64,000 nt of DNA, from assembly GCF_034930985.1 (NCBI RefSeq), contig NZ_JAYGIM010000012.1, positions 124,001-188,000 on the forward strand, read 5' to 3'. This stretch comes from Arcicella lustrica. GTDB taxonomy: Bacteria > Bacteroidota > Bacteroidia > Cytophagales > Spirosomataceae. Shown piece by piece: positions 24,934 through 33,197 of the stretch. How positions within the stretch are numbered: the first letter of the stretch is position 1; every line of letters starts with the position of its first letter. The translations under genes were made by a program, and so were the position numbers. The notes under the pieces are model-generated. The model saw only the letters and a list, made by a program, of their open reading frames with translations, was not told the origin of the DNA and ran no database searches.

Positions 24934-25113
24934 GCTTTCAGCTTTCAGTCATCGGCTTTCAGGCTTACGGACTTGGATTTTTAAAATCTACGTACTAATC
25001 TGCGAAAATCTGCGGGTAAAATCAACTTTCACTAATCATTTTTAAATATGTTAAAGGAGTGAATTTATTTCTTGATTCACTTATCTGATAGCCGATGACC
25101 GAAAGCTGATAGC
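24934..25113. repeat. MITE-like element with 27-base terminal inverted repeats
   Basis: A 27-base arm at 24934-24960 (starting GCTTTCAGCTTTCAGTCATC) is matched in inverted orientation by 25087-25113 with about 23 of 27 positions identical. The 126-base centre holds no gene but includes AATCTGCGAAAATCTGCGGG and TACGTACTAATC. The latter recurs at 44059-44070. The arms almost touch both flanking genes. The structure suits a non-autonomous mobile or palindromic intergenic repeat; no target-site duplication was confirmed. Confidence 0.55.
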
Positions 25114-25116
25114 TTA

Positions 25117-27318
25117 TCACAAATTCCACCAATAAGTAAATTTCAAGACGATTGCTCTGTTTTTAATATTCAAACTTCCGGGAATATAATTATCGGTATA
25201 AACCAAAAATATATCTGAGGCTGGTTTGTAACGCCATTGCACACGACTGTTAATATTTACATTTTGTACTTGTTCGTTGTACTGAATAAAGGTTGTCCAG
25301 AATAATTTATTGGTAAAAGTAATATCAATTTTTGGACTAACTAACCAAAAATTTGATTTCACAATTTTATCAGCTTGGTCTTTCACAGGAATTTTTACAT
25401 CACTAATATCAACATAATTGATATTGGCTGATAAACTAACATAAGGCTGGAAACGATAACCAAAATCACTTGAAATACTGAGTAATTTTCCATCGCCAAA
25501 ATAACTTCCATAACTTCCTGTAAAACCAAAAGTATATCTTTTTCTTGGGGTAGATAAATAATTAAGATTAAAAGAACTAAAACGATGTTCGCTACCTACT
25601 GCTAATTTATCATCACTTCCTTTATTAGTTGGGTCGAAAGGGCGTGGAAGCTTGATATAATTGGTTTCATAATAAGCAGTCAAACTACTTCTATCTTTCA
25701 TAGTAACCAAGTAATAATATTGGCGTTGAAAGTCGGTCAGCACTTTTTCTGTATTCCAATATGTATTTGAAGTAAAGGCGGGAGCATGATATTGAACAAT
25801 ACTTTCTTTCTGTTTCGGATAAAAATTATATTGTAATGGCATTGCAATTTTATGATAACCAACACGAGGAACATAGCCAATTTCAGGATTATAATTGCTT
25901 CCAACATATTCGTATTGAATACTTCCAAAGAAATTCAAACCATTATGATACACATTAAAAGCACTTACAAAATCATCGCCTTTTGTGTTTGGGCTGTATG
26001 ATTTTAAGTACATGGCTTTGCCCGTCCACAAATTACTTGCTGAAGCTAAATTGTATTCAAAACCAAAGTTTCTGTTGTACTGATTATAGCCTTTATTGAT
26101 AATTTCGTCATAATTAAGCGACTGCTTATTTAAAAGCATCATACTGATATTCGAACGACTAAATACTTTTTGTTGAAGTACCAATGCCGAAAAATTTTGT
26201 CCCGGACGATTATCCAAATCACTTGTTCCAGTTTGGATATTCATCACACCGATTCTGAGGTTATTATTGATTTTTCCGCTCAATCTAGCGCCATAATTAA
26301 TGGGTACTCCTAAGCCAATTCTTCTTGAAAAGAAAGGACGAATACTGCTCAAACCAAAATTATTGAAGAGGTCGGCATTTTCTAAAAAGAACTGTCTTCG
26401 TTCAGGAAAGAATAATTCAAATCGACTTAAATTGGTTACTTGTTTATCGACATCTACTTGAGAAAAATCTGGATTAACCGTTAAATCTAAATTTAAGGCT
26501 GATGAAACAGCGATTTTAGCATCTAAACCAACATCTCTTCTGATACTTGTGGCTGAGCCATCTTGAAAATTTTTACTTGTTCCACCCAAAGCGTAAGGAA
26601 TGATTGAGATATTACTTTTAGGAGTAGGAGGAGGGGTTTCCCAATTCATCGTTCCCGTATAAGCAAGCGTGATACTGAAATACTGTCTTGGAATTCTAGC
26701 CCAAGTAGATTTCTCGCCAGATTTTAAATCTAATCTGCTAAAATTCATTCCCCATTTGGTTACGCCAGCTTTGTATCGAAGTGTTTTAAACGGAATGGCT
26801 GCTTCAAAAATCCAGCGGTCGCCTAAGTATTTGGTTTCCGAAAACCATTTATTGTCCCAATTGGCATTCAAATTAGTTCCTTCAGAAATGATGCCGTCGA
26901 ATTGTGCACCCGCAGCATTTACACCGAAGACAAAACCGTTAGTTAAATCATTGAAAGGTTCAAGGATAAACCAAAAATTATCATTATTTCCAAAGTTGAA
27001 ATCTCTCTTCAAAGATTCTACGACAAATCCTTTATTTTTAATTTTTTCGTGACAAATGGCACTGATATATAAAAAGTTATCATCATAAGTAAGGCGTACT
27101 TCGGTGGGTGTTAAACTTTGTGAAGTATCCATTGGCGTCATCATCCAGAAATCTTTAGCAATATCTGTTTTACTCCAAGCTTCATCATCAAGAACACCAT
27201 CAATTTTGATTTTTGTGTCGGTTTTTTTGATATTAAACTGAAAGGATTCGTTAATCTTTTGCGAAAAAGATGAAATAGAAATAAGGATTATGGATAATAA
27301 AAGTAAAAGTTTTTTCAT
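25117..27318 (-). CDS. Outer-membrane DUF5916 protein with CBM9-like N-terminus
   Basis: The 733-residue protein has a signal peptide (1-19, ending SFSQ). A CBM9-like carbohydrate-binding sandwich follows (about 30-230, with IDGVLDDEAWSKTD, then LTYDDNFLYISA), then a DUF5916 region (about 235-733). That region shows LDLTVNPDFSQVDVDKQ and FFPERRQFFLENADLF and many alternating amphipathic strands typical of a barrel. Proteins of this type are abundant in Bacteroidota outer membranes; ligand and activity are unknown. It is monocistronic, with no good terminator seen except possibly the adjacent repeat arm. Confidence 0.82.
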   Translation of the reverse strand: MKKLLLLLSIILISISSFSQKINESFQFNIKKTDTKIKIDGVLDDEAWSKTDIAKDFWMMTPMDTSQSLTPTEVRLTYDDNFLYISAICHEKIKNKGFVVESLKRDFNFGNNDNFWFILEPFNDLTNGFVFGVNAAGAQFDGIISEGTNLNANWDNKWFSETKYLGDRWIFEAAIPFKTLRYKAGVTKWGMNFSRLDLKSGEKSTWARIPRQYFSITLAYTGTMNWETPPPTPKSNISIIPYALGGTSKNFQDGSATSIRRDVGLDAKIAVSSALNLDLTVNPDFSQVDVDKQVTNLSRFELFFPERRQFFLENADLFNNFGLSSIRPFFSRRIGLGVPINYGARLSGKINNNLRIGVMNIQTGTSDLDNRPGQNFSALVLQQKVFSRSNISMMLLNKQSLNYDEIINKGYNQYNRNFGFEYNLASASNLWTGKAMYLKSYSPNTKGDDFVSAFNVYHNGLNFFGSIQYEYVGSNYNPEIGYVPRVGYHKIAMPLQYNFYPKQKESIVQYHAPAFTSNTYWNTEKVLTDFQRQYYYLVTMKDRSSLTAYYETNYIKLPRPFDPTNKGSDDKLAVGSEHRFSSFNLNYLSTPRKRYTFGFTGSYGSYFGDGKLLSISSDFGYRFQPYVSLSANINYVDISDVKIPVKDQADKIVKSNFWLVSPKIDITFTNKLFWTTFIQYNEQVQNVNINSRVQWRYKPASDIFLVYTDNYIPGSLNIKNRAIVLKFTYWWNL

Positions 27319-27490
27319 AGCAAATGATTCAACATATTGATTCTTGTGCGAAGATACCCATAATCTTTTCGATTCATTGAATAATGAAAGAGTAGGTTTT
27401 TCTGTCCTGATTCACCAGATAAACAAACCTTGTGGTTCATTACTTTTTGTGTACATTATCAGCATCTTTTAATGACGAATGTCTACTTTT

Positions 27491-27520
27491 TTGTAATTCT
27501 TGCAATCATTGACTAATTTG
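27491..27520 (+). promoter_or_regulatory. Probable promoter of the amino-acid permease gene
   Basis: TTTTTTG ending at 27493, a 20-base spacer and TAATTTG at 27514-27520 resemble the Bacteroidota -33/-7 pair, with one base fewer in the -7 element. The ATG at 27554 lies 33 bases downstream. Confidence 0.45.
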
Positions 27521-27553
27521 TATAGAATTGTCAATCCTTTAAAACCACATCAA

Positions 27554-28966
27554 ATGAAGTCAACCCCTCCTAATCAAGGAAAATTAGTTCGCTCTATTGG
27601 ACTTACCTCAGCCGTAGTACTCATCATCAGTTCTGTTATTGGTACAGGAGTATTCAAGAAAGTAGCTCCGATGTCAGCCGCATTAGAATCTCCTTCCTTA
27701 GTATTAATTGCATGGCTTGTGGCGGGATTGATTAGTTTAGCAGGCACACTTTCGAATGCCGAAGTAGCCAGTATGTTGGCAGATTCAGGAGGCGAATTTG
27801 TATATTTCCGTAAAATCTATAATCGTTTTTTTGCATTTCTTTTTGGTTGGACCAACTTCGCTGTCATTCGTACAGCATCCATTGCTTCGATTGCTTATGT
27901 ATTTTCACAATCTTTAAACAGTGTTTTCCCATTTCCGACTACTGCTCCTTCATTGGCTGAAATAAATTTTATAGGATTACATCCTTTAGATAACCTCAGC
28001 GTAAAATTAGTAGCCATCGCTTTAATTATATTTTTAACTTATTTCAATTACAAAGGATTAAAATTAGGGGAAAACCTCAGTAGAGTATTAACGGCTTTGA
28101 TGATTACCGTAATGTTGTTGATTGTTATTTTAGCTTTACTGTCAAACTACGGAAGTTTAGAAAATATTACGACCAACAGTGTTCGTTACAATGCAGATGA
28201 AATGTCGGGCGCTACGCTTTTTAAAGCGTTGGCTTTGGCTTGTTTGAGTGCTTTTTGGGGTTATGAAGGTTGGGCAAGTGTTGGTTTTATTGGCGGAGAA
28301 ATGAAAAATCCACAGAGAAATTTACCTTTGGCTTTAATTATCGGCACATTAATCATCATGGCTTTGTACATGTCGATGAACTTTGTTTATCTCTATATTT
28401 TACCAATTGATGATTTTATTCAAATTTATGAATCAAAAAATGGGATAGCCGCAGTGGCTGTAGTGAGTCATTTCTTAGGTTCTTGGGGTGGAATTTTGAT
28501 TTCAGGATTGATTTTAGTGGCTACTTTCAACTGTGCAAGTACAACGATTTTGTTGGCGTCAAGACTTTTTTATGCGATGGCGAATGATAAAATGTTCTTC
28601 AAAAGTGTAGATTATATTCATCCAGATTATAATACGCCATCCAGAGCTTTGTTTATTCAAGCAATTTGGACTTCATTATTGGTGTTGTCTGGAACATTCG
28701 ACCAATTGACCGATATGTTAATTTTCGCTGCCTTTATATTTTATGGCGCAACAGCTTTTGGCGTGTTTGTTTTACGTAAAAAAATGCCAGAAGCTCATCG
28801 CCCTTATAAAGTAATTGGTTATCCTATCGTTCCAGCTATTTTTGTACTTTTCTGTGTTATTTTAATTGTGAATACTTTAATAGAAAAACCAGTAGAAGCA
28901 CTTAGCGGTTTAGGTTTGATGGCAACAGGCTTACCTTTTTATTATTATTGGACGAAAAAGAAATAG
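27554..28966 (+). CDS. APC-family amino-acid permease
   Basis: The 470-residue protein (ATG at 27554; the frame extends to a TTG at 27500) has about 12 membrane spans and APC-superfamily motifs. It has SSVIGTGVFKK in span 1, ANDKMFF, and the conserved Trp/Glu region FWGYEGWASVGFIGGEMKNPQRNLP between spans 6 and 7. It probably imports or exchanges an amino acid across the inner membrane; the substrate is not deducible. It is monocistronic with a hairpin after the stop. Confidence 0.85.
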   Translation: MKSTPPNQGKLVRSIGLTSAVVLIISSVIGTGVFKKVAPMSAALESPSLVLIAWLVAGLISLAGTLSNAEVASMLADSGGEFVYFRKIYNRFFAFLFGWTNFAVIRTASIASIAYVFSQSLNSVFPFPTTAPSLAEINFIGLHPLDNLSVKLVAIALIIFLTYFNYKGLKLGENLSRVLTALMITVMLLIVILALLSNYGSLENITTNSVRYNADEMSGATLFKALALACLSAFWGYEGWASVGFIGGEMKNPQRNLPLALIIGTLIIMALYMSMNFVYLYILPIDDFIQIYESKNGIAAVAVVSHFLGSWGGILISGLILVATFNCASTTILLASRLFYAMANDKMFFKSVDYIHPDYNTPSRALFIQAIWTSLLVLSGTFDQLTDMLIFAAFIFYGATAFGVFVLRKKMPEAHRPYKVIGYPIVPAIFVLFCVILIVNTLIEKPVEALSGLGLMATGLPFYYYWTKKK

Positions 28967-28975
28967 AAATATGTT

Positions 28976-29012
28976 CTTGTTACCATCTAATTAATGAGAT
29001 GGTAACAAGTTT
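28976..29012 (+). terminator. Terminator after amino-acid permease
   Basis: CTTGTTACCATCT (28976-28988) pairs perfectly with AGATGGTAACAAG (28997-29009), followed by a short T-run. Confidence 0.7.
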
Positions 29013-29060
29013 ATTCCCTCATCAATAAGATTACATTCCTATCAAACCAAATCTTCTTAG

Positions 29061-29068
29061 TAATTTTG
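29061..29068 (+). promoter_or_regulatory. Possible -7 element for the Bcr/CflA gene
   Basis: TAATTTTG matches TAnnTTTG exactly, 73 bases before the ATG at 29142. A -33 TTG is not obvious. Confidence 0.35.
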
Positions 29069-29141
29069 GAACTTAATTGGCTGGACAGCGATTAACTATT
29101 AGCCTGAAAAACAGCGATTTTATTATTCCAATTTATTTAAG

Positions 29142-30371
29142 ATGTCAAAAAAAACTTACTATTCCCTTATTCTAATACTTGGTAGCTTAACGGCTTTAGC
29201 GCCTTTTTCAATTGATATGTATTTGCCTGGTTTTCCAGCCATTGCAGAAGATTTGAATACAAGCGCTGCCAAAGTATCGCTTACATTATCTGGATTTTTT
29301 ATTGGAATTTCAGCAGGACAATTACTTTATGGTCCATTATTTGACCATTTTGGCAGAAAAAAACCTTTATACTTCGGTCTTTCCTTGTATATATTAGCCT
29401 CAATTGCTTGTATTTGGGTGAAAAATATTGATAGCTTAATTGTACTCAGATTCATCGAAGCCATCGGTGCTTGTGCAGCTACGGTTGCCTCAGTAGCGAT
29501 GGTACGTGACCTTTTTCCTGTACAAGACAGTGCTAAAGTATTTTCATTATTGATGTTAGTTTTGGGCGTTTCTCCAATGATTGCCCCAACAGTTGGCGGA
29601 ATTGTTACAGCTACTTTTGGTTGGCAAGCCGTTTTTATCATTTTAACTGTAATTGGTGCTTTATTACTTTTATCGGTAATACTTTGGCTTCCAAATAGCT
29701 ATAAACCAGACCCATCACATTCTTTAAAGCCAGAACCTATCATTCGTGATTTTATTTCTGTAATTGTTGAACCACAATTTTACACTTATGCACTAACTGG
29801 AGCAATTTCTTTTGCAGGTTTGTTTGCTTACGTTTCAGGTTCACCAATGATTTTTATGAATGTTTTTAAAGTAAGCGAACAAGTTTATGGGTGGATATTT
29901 GCCTTTTTATCAATTGGATTTATTGGTGCAAGTCAGTTAAATAATATTGTACTTCGTAGATTTAAGAGTGAACAAATTATTCAAATAGCACTCAGAACAC
30001 AAGTATTGGTTGGGTTTATTTTCTTAATTGCTTCTTATAATGATTGGCTTAATCTTGGCATTACGCTTTTCTTACTTTTCCTTTTTCTTTCTTGTATTGG
30101 TTTTGCCAATCCAAACATGGCAGCACTTTCTTTAGCACCTTTTTCAAAAAATGCAGGAACAGCCTCAGCCTTGATGGGAGCAATACAAATGGGAATGGGT
30201 TCTTTGATTTCGGTCGTAATCAGTATGTTCGATGAACCATCTACTTTACCAATGGTTGCCGCAATGGCAGTTTCGGCATTAATTGCTAACCTAGTTTATT
30301 TATTAGGGAAAAGAACAATTACTGAAACAGTTGAAATTGGAGACAGTGCAGAAGCTGGATTAGTGCATTGA
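29142..30371 (+). CDS. Bcr/CflA-family MFS drug exporter
   Basis: The 409-residue protein has 12 membrane spans and the Bcr/CflA opening LAPFSIDMYLPGFPAIAEDL (about 19-38). It also has the MFS motif A region GPLFDHFGRKKPLYFG and motif C-like LGVSPMIAPTVGG. Members export bicyclomycin, chloramphenicol, sulfonamides or dipeptides by proton antiport. It is monocistronic. It is immediately upstream of the peptide-system-like cassette but separated from it by a strong terminator and 540 bases. Confidence 0.88.
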   Translation: MSKKTYYSLILILGSLTALAPFSIDMYLPGFPAIAEDLNTSAAKVSLTLSGFFIGISAGQLLYGPLFDHFGRKKPLYFGLSLYILASIACIWVKNIDSLIVLRFIEAIGACAATVASVAMVRDLFPVQDSAKVFSLLMLVLGVSPMIAPTVGGIVTATFGWQAVFIILTVIGALLLLSVILWLPNSYKPDPSHSLKPEPIIRDFISVIVEPQFYTYALTGAISFAGLFAYVSGSPMIFMNVFKVSEQVYGWIFAFLSIGFIGASQLNNIVLRRFKSEQIIQIALRTQVLVGFIFLIASYNDWLNLGITLFLLFLFLSCIGFANPNMAALSLAPFSKNAGTASALMGAIQMGMGSLISVVISMFDEPSTLPMVAAMAVSALIANLVYLLGKRTITETVEIGDSAEAGLVH

Positions 30372-30912
30372 TATTTAAAAGACTTAACTGAGATTAAAGG
30401 ATATAAACTTTAATATTTATTAGAGTTTATATCCTTGTTTTTTTTGAGCACCTATTTTAATTGTTGCACTTTCTGTGAAATTTTAACCACCTTTTTAACG
30501 ATAGTCTAGCTTTTGTATCCATGTTATTCTTGCATTAAGAATAAAAATCTTAGATAAACTACCGCTTAATAAAAATTGACTCACTTTCTAACTGATTTCT
30601 TGCACATTAATATATTATTTTTTTATGTTTGTAACGTCTATTCATAGACTCAAGTAGTTGACGTTCGCAGGTAAATGAGGATGAATGAGTATATATTTAC
30701 TTGAGATTATCATGCCTTATAAAGTTTCAACGACCACTTCAATAGCATAACCACTTCCTGAATGAGTTTGAATGATTTCATTATATACAAACTCGTCTTT
30801 TTTTCAATTTATATTATGAGTTATAATAATGGATATTAGCATCATTCATCAAGAATGCGCATTACTCCATGCTAGAATTGAATAATTCTTTTAACAATTA
30901 AATCATAAAAAA
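30372..30912. other. 541-base AT-rich spacer ahead of the peptide-system-like cassette
   Basis: Apart from the exporter's terminator I see no gene. A hairpin GAGTTTG (30764-30770) with CAAACTC (30788-30794), followed by TCTTTTTTT, looks like a second terminator and hints at a short transcript ending near 30802. An ATTATGAGTTATAAT palindrome-like motif lies near 30812. Promoter elements for the cassette could not be fixed. Confidence 0.35.
30397..30445 (+). terminator. Terminator after Bcr/CflA exporter
   Basis: A perfect 13-base stem (30397-30409 with 30424-30436) with a 14-base loop, followed by GTTTTTTTTT. Confidence 0.85.
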
Positions 30913-31710
30913 ATGGAAACATTAGAACTATTGAAATTGGCTACGATTGAAACAGAATCAAGGTCTTTTAAGTCTTCTGGTTTAGAAGTTTTAAAGTACC
31001 AACCTGATCTTAAAAAAAGTAAAATGCTATTAACCCAACAAGGAACAGCTACATTGTTTATTGCCAAAAAAGGAGAACCTCTCTTAGATGAAATGTACAA
31101 ATACCTAAAGGAGGGGAATGGAACAGAGCAAATAATTATAGAAAAGTTTATGAAGCAATTTAGCGGCATTAAAGAAATAGCATTAGAAGATGCTGTGTTG
31201 CTTCAAAAAAAACAGAATTTACTTGCTTCAGTACGATATGGAGGAAAAACACTTTTAGAAGGTTTTTTTGTTCCAGAAAAAATAAAAGTAGTTGGTGCAT
31301 CTTTTCCTTATAATGGTGGGAGAATATCCGAAGAAGATTTTAAATTAACCCAGCATTACAAGAAAGAAAATTTAAAAGAAGAACTTCAAGGGTTTATTGT
31401 TTTACACGAACCTAATTTAACGAAAGCTGAAGCCGATATTCTCAAACAACTACCAGTTAATCAATTTGAATTGAACATTGGTACAAATCCACTCGGTTAT
31501 GCTACAGGTTTAATTGCTATTGCTGTTGCTGTAAGTCTTGCTACTGGTATATGCTGCCCTCAACGGAATGAAGATTTTGTGATTCCAAATTATGCTTTTG
31601 ATCCTTATGATATTCATTTACCTGATGCTGTTTTAAAGCAAATCAGTGTGTCTGCTGCTGCCTCTGAAATATTGAAAATTCGTAGAAACTTTCTAATTCA
31701 TAAATATTAA
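30913..31710 (+). CDS. Candidate precursor of a hydrophobic peptide (first gene of SdpABC-like cassette)
   Basis: I recognise no domain in this 265-residue protein. It has no signal peptide. Residues 1-190 are mixed and charged (METLELLKLATIETES at the start, several Lys/Glu-rich helices). Residues about 193-214 are a single Gly/Ala/Val-rich hydrophobic segment, NPLGYATGLIAIAVAVSLAT, followed at once by GICCPQ (Cys214-Cys215) and a polar tail. The shape, a long leader, one hydrophobic bacteriocin-like core with Cys and a C-terminal tail, recalls SdpC, although SdpC has a secretion signal. The next gene starts 12 bases after the stop. Function is inferred from context. Confidence 0.6.
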   Translation: METLELLKLATIETESRSFKSSGLEVLKYQPDLKKSKMLLTQQGTATLFIAKKGEPLLDEMYKYLKEGNGTEQIIIEKFMKQFSGIKEIALEDAVLLQKKQNLLASVRYGGKTLLEGFFVPEKIKVVGASFPYNGGRISEEDFKLTQHYKKENLKEELQGFIVLHEPNLTKAEADILKQLPVNQFELNIGTNPLGYATGLIAIAVAVSLATGICCPQRNEDFVIPNYAFDPYDIHLPDAVLKQISVSAAASEILKIRRNFLIHKY

Positions 31711-31722
31711 TAAATTTGTTTA

Positions 31723-32262
31723 ATGGATATATACGAATATGCGATACTTGTGTTCTTTTCATCTTGGCTTATATTAACTGTTGTGTTTCATTTTCCTTTG
31801 ACTGGTAATTATAAGCTAAGAGTAAAAGACCCCTTTGGTATTATTCCTGATTGGCGTTTCTTTTGCCCAACTCCAATTAAGCATAATTATCATATTTTAC
31901 ATCGTGAGTTTTTGCAAAACGGCGATACTTCTCCTTGGCGTGAAATACAACTTTTACCTCCAAGAAGTTTACTTGATGCGATATGGAATCCAGGACGAAA
32001 ATCCCGAAAATCATTTTTAGATATAACTATTGAATTAGCCAACGTAGCATCCACGAACAAGGATAATGAAAATGTAATAATAGGCTCAGTTTCGTATTTA
32101 ACAGTACTTAATTACATTTCCCAAATCAATAGTAATGAATGCTCATTTATTCAGTTCGCTTTAATGGCAAGCTGTTCTATCAATAAAAGTGAAAACACTG
32201 AATTATTACTTTTATCTAAAGTACATTTAATCAAAGATGAACATTCAACTAGAAATACTTAG
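31723..32262 (+). CDS. SdpA-like single-span membrane protein
   Basis: The 179-residue protein has one N-terminal membrane span (about 5-26) and a soluble domain. Its motifs are DWRFFCPTPIKHNYHILHREF (about 43-63), SPWREIQL, and WNPGRKSRKSFLDI (about 88-101). This pattern of FF-P-P, a Tyr/His-x-Leu-x-R segment, WREI and IWNP-R matches the small partner proteins that accompany HTTM/SdpB proteins (SdpA family). In Bacillus, SdpA and SdpB are both needed to mature the SDP toxin. The gene overlaps the next start by 26 bases, implying coupled translation. The family call rests on motif memory and gene order. Confidence 0.55.
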   Translation: MDIYEYAILVFFSSWLILTVVFHFPLTGNYKLRVKDPFGIIPDWRFFCPTPIKHNYHILHREFLQNGDTSPWREIQLLPPRSLLDAIWNPGRKSRKSFLDITIELANVASTNKDNENVIIGSVSYLTVLNYISQINSNECSFIQFALMASCSINKSENTELLLLSKVHLIKDEHSTRNT

Positions 32263-33073
32263 CTCAACAAAATTAATTTGTGGCATTTGTTGTATTGTTT
32301 ATGCACTTGAAAAATTGCTTTATAAAAAGCCGATGCATGATTTATTAAGTTGGGATGTTTTACAATTAAGACATCCTATTTTTATAAAAATCCCAATATT
32401 TGATAAGCTATGTTCTGACAATGGGATAAAAATAATAACAGTTATTTTCCTTATTGCCTCCTTAATTTCAATTATTACTGACCTTACGTTTATTATAATT
32501 CCTTGCTATTTTAGCATAGCCTTAAGTTTACTGATTTTTTCTGCAAGAAGTGCTTATGGAATGGATGGCTCTGATCAAGTAATTTTCATTATAGCTACTT
32601 GTTTATTATTGGTTTATATCCATAATACTATTATTACAAGAGATATTGTATTTTCATTTATTTCATTACAATTATTGTTTAGTTATTTTATTTCAGGCTA
32701 TGCCAAACTGACTGCCAAAGTATGGAGGAATGGAGAGGCATTATTTGGAATTATGGGAAATGATATTTATGGGAATACTTATGGGTACAATTTATTATCC
32801 AAAAACATTAGAATATCTCGATTGCTATCATGGATTGTTTTTTGTTGGGAGGCTTTTTTCTTTGTTAGTATTTTTTGTAATCAGGAGGTATTTATTAGTT
32901 TTATTGTAATTGGGGTATTGTTTCATTTGACAAATGCTATAATTATGGGATTAAATACTTTTTTTCTCGCTTTTATTAGTTGCTACTTCCCTTTGATACA
33001 TAGTTACTTATTATTGCATGGTCATGCTGTATTTACTCTTCAAGTATTTGATTTACAGATTCTTATTAAGTGA
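32237..33073 (+). CDS. HTTM/SdpB-like multi-span membrane protein
   Basis: The 278-residue protein has six to eight spans. Landmarks are SARSAYGMDGSDQVIFII (about 102-119), SYFISGYAKLTAKVWRNGEALF (about 149-170) and HLTNAIIMGLNTFFLAF near the end. These fit the HTTM fold shared by vitamin K-dependent gamma-carboxylase and SdpB. It lacks the C-terminal lumenal domain of true carboxylases. It starts inside the SdpA-like gene. Its likely role is maturation of, or immunity to, the candidate peptide upstream; that is inference. GC looks lower than in the flanks. Confidence 0.6.
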   Translation: MNIQLEILSSTKLICGICCIVYALEKLLYKKPMHDLLSWDVLQLRHPIFIKIPIFDKLCSDNGIKIITVIFLIASLISIITDLTFIIIPCYFSIALSLLIFSARSAYGMDGSDQVIFIIATCLLLVYIHNTIITRDIVFSFISLQLLFSYFISGYAKLTAKVWRNGEALFGIMGNDIYGNTYGYNLLSKNIRISRLLSWIVFCWEAFFFVSIFCNQEVFISFIVIGVLFHLTNAIIMGLNTFFLAFISCYFPLIHSYLLLHGHAVFTLQVFDLQILIK

Positions 33074-33115
33074 GGTGTTGGGTTGTTTTAAATGAATTAG
33101 TTCAAATAAAATGAA

Positions 33116-33146
33116 AAATCCACTCATCATCTGAGTGGATTTTATT
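33116..33146. terminator. Bidirectional terminator between cassette and ribBA
   Basis: AAATCCACTCA (33116-33126) pairs perfectly with TGAGTGGATTT (33132-33142) around a 5-base loop, with A-run and T-run on either side. Confidence 0.8.
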
Positions 33147-33197
33147 ATAAAAGTGACAAATTCAATTTTCTAGAGAATCAAACTAAGCCCTAATTTT

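Noticed and set aside
29142..30371. Bcr/CflA exporter as part of the SdpABC-like cassette (self-protection pump)
   Set aside because: A perfect 13-base terminator and 540 bases separate them, and the base composition differs, so I treat it as an independent gene.
30717..30797. Minus-strand frame of about 25 codons (ending EVVVETL) in the spacer before the peptide cassette, possibly a gene remnant
   Set aside because: It has a stop just upstream, no start codon and no family match, and it overlaps the hairpin at 30764-30794, so chance coding is equally likely.
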